Shown: one piece after another, positions 43,036 through 54,889 of the stretch
Layout of the letters: every line of letters begins with the position of its first letter
Numbering within the stretch: the first letter of the stretch is position 1
DNA from: Manihot esculenta
Taxonomy: Eukaryota > Streptophyta > Magnoliopsida > Malpighiales > Euphorbiaceae
Reading direction: 5' to 3'
Assembly (NCBI RefSeq): GCF_001659605.2
Contig: NC_035176.2
Coordinates: 19,795,122-19,859,121, forward strand
Length of the DNA stretch: 64,000 nucleotides
Translations under genes and position numbers: made by a program
Notes under the pieces: generated by a model
What the model saw: the letters and a program-made list of their open reading frames with translations, nothing else
Database searches by the model: none
Told to the model about the DNA's origin: nothing

Positions 43036-45077
43036 TTTTTTTTTATTAATCTCCTACTAATGATTGGACTACGGTCGGCTACTGTAGCACCTGCAAATAA
43101 AAAAAAAAAATTTCTTGATGATTGGACTACACATGTCATAAGTAATTAGTTCAGTTTTAATTTCCAGTTATAATTAAAGTTAACATTTGAAATTAATTTA
43201 AATTAAATAAAACTAAAAATATTAGTTATAATTGATAAAATATAGAAATGTTTGATTTATTTTAGGCTTTAAAAAAAATTAGTATAAAGTTTCACTCTAA
43301 ACTTAATTGAATAATCTGAAAATAAAAATTTTTAGCTATAAAAGGAGGTTTATATCAACAAATCAAGAAAGTCAATCTCATGACTATTAAGCTAATTCTT
43401 TTAGTTTCTTAATTTATGCTAAAATTAGTAAGTTCATTTTTTTTCCAAATTAAATTGAAATTCATAGACTAGTTTCAACAAAAAGTTAAAAAAATATTAA
43501 TTTTTTTTATTAAATAGTGAAATTCAACATTAATCCCATATTTTAAATTTGAACGACATGAAAATCAATTCCTGAATCTCAGTTTTTATAAACATGCAAA
43601 TGTGTTAAATTTAAAAAGACAATAAAAATTAGAGAATTAATTTAAACTTTTAACCTAATCTAATCTAGAATAACAAAAATAATGGAAAAGGATCCTAAAT
43701 AATCCCTCAACCTAAGCATGGATTGGGTTCATTGCATTTTCAATAATAAAGTTGCCATGTAATTTTTTATTTTTTAAAAAATAATTTATATCTGAATTTT
43801 TTTTTAAAAATTATTCTTTAAAAATGTTTTTTTAGTAATTAATTACAATTTTAAAAAATAAAGAGTTCCAATAATATTCATGTATAAAAAGTTTAATTGA
43901 GTTAATAAGATTTTTAAATTTAGAATTGCTTAAAAATAATTAATTTTCTTTTTTAAATAAAATATTTTTAATTGATTAATTTTTTAGTGCCTTAAACAAT
44001 AAAAAATGCAATTTTTTTTTCTGAAAAAGTATTTCTTTTATTATTTTTATATCTAATTTAAGACTTATTAAAAATAAACTATTTAATTCAATTAATTTTA
44101 TTTTTTATAAAAAATAAATTAAATTAATAAATCACATGTTTCAAAAAAATGTACAAATAAATCTTTACATTAATTTTTTTTCGTTTTGAATTCAGTACAA
44201 TCCTGAAAATGTGCGTTTCATATAGCATCCCGTGTCATCTGTGGGCCATGGTAGAAAGTCACGAATAATAAACTGCAAGATCATAAATTTGCAAAATACG
44301 TGGTAGTTAGTATTAAATTCTCCAGCTAGGCTGTACTTTTTTTTTTTTTTTTTTTTAGAAATGGCCAGCTAGGCTGTAGTCGTAAACACTTTTCAAAGTT
44401 TTATCTTATATTCTAATGTTTTATAATTTTTATTCCCCTCATTTTTCACACATATTAAACAACACTTTTTTATTTAACTTTTAAATTATATCATTTTAAA
44501 AAAATTAAATTTTATTAAATACTAAAAAATATTAGATAAATTACTATTAAATCTTTAAATTTAAAGAAAATTAACTAATTAATCCTTATAATTTTTAGCA
44601 ATCATTAAAGTATTTTTCATTATTTTAAAATAGAATAAATTAGTCATTCTGTCAAAAATTCTGCCGGTCAAGGGAAGAGATACTAGTTAAAAGAGAGAAT
44701 AACTTTTAATTACAAAAATAACCTCTTTCATTCTGTATCACATTCGTTCTCAAAAACATCAAAAATTAAATCTTTAAAATGGACAAATCTTCAAAATGGA
44801 CAAATCTCCTAATAATCAATCAATAATTTTTATCAATACAATTTGATATGTAATTCTAATTTGCATCTCAAAGAAAAAATACCATTCAATATTTTTGATA
44901 AAACAATAGATCCAAACTCTGCTAAGAAAGCAATAATGGTAAGAAGTTGAAACTTGAGGTTGCAAATTTCTCCACTCATCATAGATGGCCCACTCATATT
45001 TGATGGTCATAGTCTCCTTAGCTTCGCCGATCGCAAATATTACTCTTTGGTAAGTAGTCGATGACTAAAAATCGAGG
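43036..45077. other. no gene seen; AT-rich DNA
   Basis: Very AT-rich, with poly-A/T runs (a 21-T run at 44339-44356 region) and fragments resembling the TTAATCC...ATTTTTA repeat units (44530-44650). A 64-codon minus-strand ORF at 45010-44816 has no family motif. Confidence 0.45.
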
Positions 45078-48000
45078 TGTAATACCCGGCTAGATTCCGG
45101 TATCGGAATCCCTACTTTCCAGCGGACTTTTCGTTGGAATCTGGAATTCTGAAGATGTCATAGTCTTCTAAAGGGGTAAAATGTGTTTTCTAGTTTTGAA
45201 TGCAAAGGAATTGAGGTTTGAAAAGAAAAGACCAAGGAAGCAGTTGCAAGGTTCGGCCGCCGAACATTGCATGGTTGTGCTGCCTCCAAAGCTCAAGTTT
45301 GGCGCCCGAAAGAGGCTGCCTTTCGGCCGCCGAAACCCAAGTTCGGCCGCTGAAAGTGGTGAGATTTTGCATGCAGGTTTGGCCGCCGAAGGAGAGACGG
45401 TTGGCCACCTATAAAAGCCCCGTTGACCGACAATGGAGTGTTCATTCACTCTCTTTTCGTTCAAGGGTAGGCTCATGCTCTCCTTTGGTTGTTTTCATGA
45501 TATTTCATCAAATCTTTCAAAGTTTTTATGGGTTTTCTCTTTGTTTTGAAGAGTTGTGAGCTTTGAGCAAGGTTTTGAAGTTTGAAGGGTTTAGAGCTTG
45601 GATTCTCCATATCTTCAAGTTTGAGGTTGCACCAACTCTTGTTCTTCAAGAGGTACGTGTAGATCCTTAGCTTTTATGAAGTTTAAATGAGTTTTGGGAA
45701 GGGGTAAGAAGGTTTTATGCATGAGTTGCATGTTTAGGGTTTTGATACCCTTTGTGACAAAAGTATGTTTTTGCATGATCTGTGTTGTTTGTTGGGGGTA
45801 TCGGCTAGTTTGAGACCCCTATATGCTTGTTGTATGAGTTATGCATGTTTTGGAGAGGTTTGAGGCATATTTTGGGTGTTGGAAGGTTTGGGAGGCTTGT
45901 ATGCATGAAAGGCTGAGTTCTGGATGAACTCAGGTTCGGCCGCCGAAGGTGGTTTCGGCCGCCGAACATGCCTTTGCATGCTTGGTTTGGCCGTCTAACC
46001 TTGCCCCGGAAAGTTGAGTTTTGGCTTGAAAGCGGACTTTCGGCCGCCGAAGGAAGGTTCGGCTGCCGAAAGTGCCTGACTTTCGTCTCTGGAGAGGGAC
46101 TTTCGGCTGCCGAAGGTGCTGCCGAAAGTACTCGAGTTTCGTCTCTGGAGAGGGGGTTCGGCCGCCGAATGTGCCGCCGAAGGTGCCCTGTCCAGCCTTC
46201 TTTTGCTTGTTTTGCATGCATGTTTTGAGGTGTTTTAGAGGGGTTTTGGGGAGATGTTTAGTATTATGTTAGAGTTGTTTGGTCCCTCATTTGAGTCCAC
46301 CTGTGTAGGATTGGACCTGGGAAATCGAAGAGGTCAGCAGAGTTAGCTGATTCAGAGATAGTTGGTCCTGAGTTAGCCCATCAGTTGCTAAAGGTGAGTG
46401 GAACTGAACTATGGCTTTAAAGTTAATGAATGTTTTAGCATGATCCATGCATCATAAAATGCCATGATATGTAGTAGGTTGTATTGCACTAGTATTCACG
46501 AATATGATGCATTGCATAATATGTTGTTGATGTGGATGAATCTTGGATGATCCTTAGCCCTTGATATTAGATGAGATGATATGATATGAGATAGAAAGAC
46601 CAGGTCGCCCCTGGCACTATGTTATATGTAAGCGAACACTAGGTGAGGCCTAATCGCCCCTGGTGTAGTTGGACATGTTATGATATGAGTTATTTAAGCG
46701 AATACTAGGTGTGGCCTCATCGCCCCTGGTATAGTTGGACATATTACGATATGTAGAGGGCTATTGGTGACAAGTTCATCCTTGATGTGATATGTTTGTG
46801 ATGTGATGCATTTCATGAGAGCCTATGTTTTAAATGGTTTTGTATGATTGTTCTGCTCACTGGGCTTTAGTAGCTCATCCCTCTCCCAAATTCTCAGTTT
46901 TGCAGGGCCAGTCAGAGATAGCGGGATAGCAACTAGGATGAAGTGCATGTAATAGATAGTAGTGGACATGATGTAATTCATAGTACTGTAATGTAAAAGG
47001 ATGTATAGTTCTGTACTAAATTGTACGTTAATGTGTTTATGGATAGAGTGGTGCTTTGCCCTGGTGTATGGATAATCCCTTTGTACATGGATCCTGTTTT
47101 ACGTTTCTTGATGAGAAATATGTTGAACCAAGGCTGACTTGTGATATGCTGACCCTATGTGAGTGGGTTCTATGTTTACAGACATAGTGCATGTAGGTCA
47201 AGCTTGGTAACTGTAAGAAAAGTTTTTTCAGTTTTTATGTTTATGTTTGATCATGTATGGGATTTATCAGGTACTCAGAGTTCAGGATTGTAACGACCCG
47301 AAAATCGGACCGCTACCGGCGCTAGGATCCGGGTCGACTTAAGGCCGCCGGGACCCGTAGCAAGCCTGTCATATAACCTGTAAACCTGTATAATCCCATA
47401 CATGATCAACAACATGCATAAAAATTTAAACTTTTCTTTCATTTCTCATACACCAACTCAACCTGAACATACATGTACATAGTCATGATCATACTCATGA
47501 TCCCTCTGTGGGATCTCATCAATGCCCCAACGGGCGATACCACATAAGATGAGTTGGTTTAAACATAAACATTTCTATAGATCATGTATCAAGGGATTAC
47601 AATACTCATAGGGTCAAGCACATCTATAACCTCAATATACCTCATTACATAACATACTGTAATCTCTTACATTACATCATAGTACAATTGTCATGTCCAC
47701 AATCTAACTATTACATCAGCATACTTCAATAAACTCTGGCTAACCTTCTGATCTACCCTGTACCTGCACATCTGGGGTTAGGGGAGAGGGGTGAGCTACA
47801 AAGCCCAGTGAGCAGAATAGTATAAAACCATATTTTAAAATTTCATGCTTTCATGGAATGCAACACATCACAATAAATCACATCTCGGATGGTATTGTCA
47901 CCTATAGTCCTCTACATAGGTCCAACTGTGCCGGGACGTAGAATGGGTCAACCGGTCTTTCCCTTATCATAACATATCATATGGACCAACTGTGCCAGGG

Positions 48001-49694
48001 ACGTAGAATGGGTACAACCTGGACTTTCTCTTACATCGTGCCAGGGACGTAGAATGGGTACAACCTGGACTTCCATACTATAACATGCCATAACATCAAT
48101 CATATCATATGAGGACTAAAGGATCATCCAATAACCAATCCACATCAACATTAACATCATAAATGCAATGCAACATATTCGTGAATACTAATGCAAGCAA
48201 CCTATTATATCTCATGGCATTCATGATGCATGAATCATGCTCAAAATTCATATTTCATTTATTTAAACTTAAGGTTTATTCCACTCACCTCTGGCTAGCT
48301 CTGACAAACTCTGTAGCAGCTGGCTCACTGCTGGGGTCCTCGGTTCCTCGGGTCCGAACCTACACAGGTGGACTCCAATGAGGGACCAAACATACATAAC
48401 ATAACTCTAATATATTCCCCAAAAACCCCCTAAAACATCATGAAACAATCACATAACAACATGCAAGAAATGGCTGGACAGGGCACTTTCGGCGGCAGGT
48501 TCGGCGGCCGAAAGTCCCTCCAGAGCCGAAAGTCAGGCAGGTTCGGCGGCACCTTCGGCGGCCGAAACTCCCAGACAGAGACGAAACTCATGCATGTTCG
48601 GCGGCACCTTCGGCGGCCGAAAGTCCCAGACAGAGACGAAAGTCTCCCTTCGGGGGCAACTTCGGCAGCCGAAAGGCCTGCCTCACCAGCCATGTTCGGC
48701 GGCCGAAAGTGCCTTCGGCTGCCGAACCTGGTTTCTGCCGAAGGGCAGAAACTTGGCTCCCAAATGCATTTTCGCCTCCAAACTCACCAATCATGCATAT
48801 ACCTCAGTTAAATCATGCATACAAGTTCCTAGGGGCCTCAAAACATCAAATACCCCAACTACAACACTTCAAACACACAAAAACAACATACATTGTCCAA
48901 GACATCAAGATTAACCCATAACTCCACATATAACCTAACATGCATTTCTACTCATCGATCTAGCATAAAACTTATTGAAAACACATAAGGAGCTTAAGAT
49001 CGGCTCTTACCTCTTGAAGATCGAGAGGGAGACGACCTAAACTTGGAGATCCAAGAAGATGAGCTCCTGAGTTCCCAAAGCTCCAAAACTTGTTTCAAAG
49101 GTTCAAAACTTTCAATGCAAGCTTAAAACTCAAGAAAAATGGTGGGGATTTGGAGGAAGAACACTAGGTTTGCAAAGGGAAAGTCGGAAGCTTGCTGTGG
49201 CCGAAAATGGGAGAAAGCTCGCCCATTTCGGCTAAGTGCCCCTTATATAGTGGCTGGCCAGGCCACGTTCGGGGGCCGAACGTGCCTCCGCATCCATGCA
49301 AATGTTCGGCGGCCGAACTTGACTTTCGGCGGCCGAACCTGAACTTCCCTAACTCATGCTTTCGGGGGCCTAACGTGCCTCCAAAACGCATGCATGTTCG
49401 GCGGCCGAACTTGACTTTCGGCGGCCGAACCTGGGTTTTCCTCCAATGCTATTTTTTCATGCAAAAACTCATTTTATTAAATGCTTAAAAATCATAAAAC
49501 ACATTAAAACATTTTTATAAAACATGATTCTACCCTCCTAGAGGTCTCCGACATCCGAGATTCCACCGGACGGTAGGAATTCCGATACCGGAGTCTAGCC
49601 GGGTATTACAAGGATAGGCTTGCTACGGGTCCCGGCGGCCTTAAGCCGATCTGGATCCTAGCGCCGGTAACGGTCCGATTTCCGGATCGTTACA
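45078..49694 (+). repeat. solo LTR of the 2.3-kb Ty3 family, split by a second solo LTR
   Basis: It begins TGTAATACCCGG at 45078 and continues to 47288. It resumes after the nested LTR at 49616 and ends GGATCGTTACA at 49694. Flanks are CGAGG (45073-45077) and TGAGG (49695-49699), a TSD with one mismatch. No internal domain is present, so it is the product of LTR-LTR recombination. It has a TATA box (CTATAAAAG, 45410-45418) and a palindrome pair at 45322 and 45342. Confidence 0.85.
47289..49610 (-). repeat. solo LTR of the same family nested in the first, TSD AGGAT
   Basis: On the plus strand it reads TGTAACGACCCG to GGGTATTACA, 2,322 bp, in reverse orientation to its host. AGGAT at 47284-47288 and 49611-49615 is a perfect duplication. 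The minus-strand TATA (CTATATAAGG) is at 49241-49250. Palindromes TTCGGCGGCCGAA lie at 49305, 49325, 49397 and 49417 upstream of it, and an array lies at 48488-48730. Confidence 0.9.
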
Positions 49695-50000
49695 TGAGGG
49701 ACAAAGCTGCCATTGGCTTTCTCTAAATGCTCAACCAGATCTCCTTGCCCAAAGCCCTCCCCAACTGCCGTTGTTGGCTCATCAAACATACACCCAATGC
49801 TGTAATTACCCCCCGTGAACTACAGCCACGATGGAGGATACACCCATTCCTCTACTGAATCATCCAATAGAAAGTCACTCATCAAATTAGACGAGTCGTA
49901 ACTCATTTCTAGATTTGGCAACTCCACGGTCTCACTCAACTCCTCCTCTCATCCTGTAGATAAATCTATCAATGATACCAGTGAGAACATCGCAGCATCG
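49695..50000 (-). pseudogene. decayed host-gene tail, possibly AP2/ERF (DREB-like)
   Basis: On the minus strand a coding-like frame reads SLVSLIDLSTG, TGA, EEELSETVELPNLEMSYDSS, NLMSDFLLDDSVEEWVYPPSWL, TAG (49822-49820), then FTGGNYSIGCMFDEPTTAVG to the edge of the solo LTR. The motif order 'ELSE.VELP..., DDSV..W.YPP.WL' resembles the C-terminal acidic tail of DREB-type AP2/ERF transcription factors. No AP2 domain was found in the window. Two in-frame stops and the LTR next to it mark it as a dead fragment. The family call rests on recall of a short motif only. Confidence 0.35.
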
Positions 50001-50599
50001 TAGCATCGCAGCATCGAATCCACACCATCGACCCCAGCATGGCTATTAGCTGAATCCACTCTGATGAACATGGTACTCGTTGACCCCAACATCATAGCTT
50101 AAATCCACTCCGATGAGCATAACATCGCAGCTCACTCCCGTGTTTTAGCGCCTTCATCATCGCCTATGCAGCAACCTGACATGGCAGCTTGAATCCACTC
50201 CAACTAGCAGAGATCCAATGAGCACAACATCACACCAATTCCGTGTGAGATGAGAGAACTAAAGAGAGAGGGAGGGAGAGGGAGAGGGAGAGGGAGAGGG
50301 AGAGGGAGAGAGAGAATGATTTATGAAATTTAGGGATTAGGTGAGGGTATTTAAGACTTTTCACGCGTATTTAATGGCATATATTAACAGAAGTACATAA
50401 CTATTATATTTTGAAAATATGAAAAACATTTTAATTGGACTTAAGAATTATAAGGACTAACTAATGAATTTCATTAAAATTTAGAGATCTTACAATAATT
50501 ATTTCAAAAATATTTTAAGAAATTTTTTAAAAATAAAATAAAATAAAATAGAGTTATAGTAATTAATATATATATTATTAAAGTATCAAGCTAATGACA
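50001..50599. repeat. simple repeat and AT-rich spacer
   Basis: CATCGCAGCAT-type short repeats occur around 49990-50020. A GGGAGA hexanucleotide repeat fills 50262-50314. The remainder is AT-rich without genes. Confidence 0.6.
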
Positions 50600-53296
50600 T
50601 CTCACAGTCAAGGGAATTTTTACCAAATATTAAACTTGATGATCTTTATTTGCTCCTTGATCCTAATATGATGGTAGAGTTATATGAAAATGAATTGCAA
50701 AATTTAAAACAACCAAGTAGAGAGGAAGAAGAGGAAGAGAAGGAGGAGGATGAAGATGAAGACAGGAAGATGAAGATGAAAAAGAAGAGGATAAGGATGA
50801 TGATGTTAATAACAATTGCAATGATAATGAATGATGGTCCTATATATTATGTAAAAAATAAAAGTATTATCACCTAAACATTCGTTTGAAAATAAATTAT
50901 ATATGCACTTATTTTAATTTATATATAGATATAAGTATCAACTTCACATATTTTAATCTATATGTATATATAAGTGTTGATTTCGTGTATTTTAATTTGA
51001 TTCTTATGGATATGTTTATTTTATAGGATGCCTCATAGAGTATCATCATCTAGAGGTAGAAGACGAGGGCCAACTCTAAGGAATAATCATGATGAAGTTC
51101 AAAGGATAGCACATGAGACATCACAAGCGGCCGTGGAAACTCAAGCTCCACCTACTTCTTTGCAGCCAGGGGACGAAGCACATCATCATTATCAGTTCGG
51201 ACTAGAGGCCCAAGCTTGGGATAGCCAAACCCAACTGACTGACCAATGATAAGAACGAAGGGTCATGTATAAGTAACAATTAAATAAACTTATATGAAAA
51301 AAAAATCTTGTTAATTAAGAGATGTAACTTGTATGTGATTTACTATGTATATGATGCATGATATAGCTTCATAGATGTAACTGAATCTCACTCAATCACC
51401 AATAATATCAAAATGCACTTAACGGAGTCATGGAAGAATTAGGCAGAAGTACATAAAAAGACAGGATAAATTATTTAGATCGTTTCGAGTAAGATATAAA
51501 TTTAAAGAATTTACAGGAAATTAATTGTTTAATGAATGTTTTCAAGTGTTTAATATATATGATAAGAAGGTTGTGAATAATTATTATAGAAGTGTGGTTT
51601 TCTATAGGTTGTGTAATTTTGTTATTAAATGTTTGAAATAGAAAGGAAATACTGTCGAATTTTTCTCATAAACTACATGTGTTATATTGTTATATTTATT
51701 TATAACATGTAATTTGTAGAGTCATTACATGTTGAATGAGGCTAAAGAGAACAATATACATATTGGTTGGAATAAGGTTGGGAAAGATATATTTCATGAA
51801 ATTTCTTAGCAGAATCAGGACTGAAATGTTGATAAGACACAAGAAAAGTAATATTGCATATTTGTTCAATCTCAGACTAGATTGGATGGGGCGGGAGGTG
51901 TGAAATAAACTTGTGGCTTACTGGAGTACACCAGAGTGGTGAAAGAAGTCACATTTTAAAAAATTAATATAATGACTTTAAAAGGTGGATCTATTACAAA
52001 ACATTCTTTTGGTTCAGTGAAATTGGAGATTCATGAGACTCGACTGATTAGTATTTTCAAATTAAATTAATATTTTATTTTTAATTATTCATAATATTGA
52101 TACTTATACATTTCAATACTCATTTTGTTAGTTATATAATAAGATCATTTTTATTTTGTAGACAAAGAAGTTGGGTAGGCCGCCAACTTAAATTGAAATA
52201 TTTCGAGCAATTTACTCTAAAAAGATAGTGTTGGGATATTCATTGATAAAAAATCACAATGGATTGATTCAAGTTAATTTTCAAGTAGTAATTCCACTTG
52301 TATTTTATTCTATTAATTCATTATGTGTGTTTATTGATAAAATATTATTTGATACATCTATTTAAGAAACTCACTTAAGTGCAATTGCAGAAAAATATAG
52401 TTATATTCCTAAATTTCAACCCTCATTTGATATGGATGAATGAGATGATATTTCTGGTAGTCTTAGTAAGGGAATGGTGTATGGTTTTGGAGATTCTGAC
52501 ATTGTTAAATCTCAATTTTCTAATTCATTTTTATCATCTTCATGAACTTATCTTGGGTCACATTATGAAATTGTGATATCTTTAAATCAAGTTCAAAAGC
52601 TAATAATATGAATTCAAGATGAGGGCTCAAATACTGGAGGAGATGCAAAAAGAGTTCATGGCCATATTTGGGAGTTAATATCTAATAACTCCACAGTCAA
52701 CCACATCACATTCTAGATCAGCACAAAATAATCCAAATACTTGATTATATTATTTGTTTTTGGATTTAATACAAAACTCATTTATGAATAATGGCACTTT
52801 TTATAAGTATTAAGCATTTATATGGACTATTTTTCTAATAAATTTGTATAGAATATTTTCGTTTTACTAATGCATACATTTTAAACGTATTAGTTAAAAT
52901 ATCATAATTGATTTATTATATTTTTATTGATTTTCTTCAAAATTTTATAGGAATAATAAAATAAATTAAAAAAAATTAGTGATTATGGTAGTTGATGTGA
53001 TAAATTTATGATGGATCTACAATGCATTAAATGAAATGTTTATAATTAACAAAAGTTGTCATTGAAAATTTGCGATAAATATAATTGTCATTAAATTTAA
53101 TGATGTTATATTTTTTATCGCTAATTCATCGCTAAATTTATTGAAGACATATAAAATCCATCACAAAAATAGTGATGAGAGTAACAACAACGGATTTTTA
53201 GCTGTTATTAATCTGTCAATACAATTTTAGCGATAAAAATTCAGCTTTTAGTGATGGAAAAAACTATTTGCCGATGCCATAATTTCTTGCTGTGTA
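50600..53296 (+). mobile_element. decayed CACTA-like unit
   Basis: Broken coding-like segments resemble En/Spm accessory transposase genes. They are an acidic EEEEEKEEDEDED run (50720-50765), an exon-like piece starting MPHRVSSSRGRRRG at 51028 after a splice-acceptor-like TTTTATAG, and a terminal piece near 52620 reading MRAQILEEMQKEFMAIFGS. From 53070 to 53250 the repeats GCGATAAA and TCGCTAAA occur in both orientations, then TTTCTTGCTGTGTAA near 53282-53296 as a possible mutated CACTA terminus. No left terminus was found. All frames are interrupted. Confidence 0.42.
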
Positions 53297-53385
53297 ATTA
53301 ATTAATTTTGCTATTTATAAAAATATATTAAATAATATTTATATTTTTATATCGTTAACTATTCAGTCACTTCCAATAATAATAG

Positions 53386-54889
53386 TGATCAAACCAAAAT
53401 TAGTCCCATTTTTCATGTTGATATTTATGTTAATTTACATATTTTCTACCTAATTTTGTGGTTTTGATTTTATTTTGCAGAAAATGGTGTAAAAGGATAA
53501 TTTGATGAAAAAGGGCCTTAAAACTGTCCAAAAGAGAATAAAAGAGAACAAGTCTAGTTTGCCTAAGTCGGTTTGCCCAAACCAAGTTGCAGCTGAAATG
53601 GGAGAGGGATGAGAAAAGCGCAGGTTTGCTGTTCGACCAAATTTTTTGTCCAAGCAAACTGGGCAAACAGACCCACATAACAAAGGAAGAGTGACAGACA
53701 GCACTAAAATAGACTGTTTGACCGAATTATTTGTCCACACAACCCGGGCAAACAGAACTTGCGACAGCAGACAGCAGAGACGCAGAAAACTTGGAATTCA
53801 AGCCTTCAAGAAGTCTTTCCCTCCCCGTGAAGACAACTTAGCAAATCTTTAAGACACCTCAGCACTCTATCCCACATATCAAGGAAGCCAAATATCAAGA
53901 AGATTACATTGCCTTCCAAGAATCCAAATCCAAATAGGAAAAGAACTCCATCAAATCAAGAAACTTAAAGCAGCCTATTCAGCTATAAAAAGAGGACCAA
54001 ACTATCAAACAAGGGGAGCCTCATCTTGGGCAGAAACTGCTCCAGCAGCTGCGCGCCATTGCTGCCGCACTGCCGGCCCTCCTTCCTCTTCTTTCTTGTT
54101 TTCTTTCTTTAATTTTTATGCTAGTTTCAGCCATGAGTGGTTGAAACCCTTGTTTCTAGTTGAAGATTAGGTGAAACTTTAATTGTTTATGGATTGTGAG
54201 ATCTGAACCTATTATGTTCCTCTTTTATTTATCAATATTTATGCAATTTCATGCTTAATTATATTATTGGTTTATTGTTTAGATTAATAGGGTCCATTGA
54301 TTCTTGACTGCAAAGTAATAATTTGTTAGTTTGGATAGTTTGAAATCTATAATTGCTTAAATTATTCAAATACAAGTAACTCTTGGTGTAAAAGCCAAGG
54401 AGATTGCATAATCTAGCAAGATCACCATACGTTTGGGTAGTTAGAATTAGGTCTCTTTATTTTTTAATGCAATTCCTTGGCAACTTATTGATTAGTGATT
54501 AATTAGAGAACGTTTCCTAATTAGTCTATACTTAAGGAGGGATATGGTGGTGAGAAGCGTCTTCCACCCCATAACTAATTTATTGAGTCAAATAAAAGAA
54601 TCTAAGTGTCAATGATCAATTCCAACAACTGAAGTGGATCCAATTCTTCAACTAGACTTTTCTTATTATTGAATCTCCTTTACTTTATTATTTACTTTAC
54701 TCTATTGCTTTTAATTCTAGTTTAAATCATCAATCTCAAAACCCTCCTTTTATTTTATTTTCAGTTTATTTACTTGGTCTTGATAAAAAAAATAGGTAAG
54801 TATTAATTTTCTATGAATTCGATCATTTTATCATTATCTACAGTTATAAAATTGTGGATAATAAAAAAGGTTATTTTTTACCGGTTTCA
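53386..54889 (+). repeat. Athila-like Ty3 LTR, probably solo
   Basis: It starts TGATCAAACC and ends near CCGGTTTCA, about 1.5 kb. It has a TATA-like CTATAAAAAG at 53983-53992. The first 470 bp is homologous to 62857-63310 (shared CCTAATTTTGTG and ACAGAAAATGGTGTAAA). The 3' part ATGAATTCGATCATTTTATC and a run into TTATTTTTTACCGG resemble Athila LTR ends. No flanking duplication was found, so the limits may be a few bases off. No internal domain adjoins it. Confidence 0.55.

Noticed and set aside
53430..53852. Short ORFs in the Athila-like LTR
   Set aside because: They occur in LTR promoter sequence and are not shared in frame with the copy at 62857.
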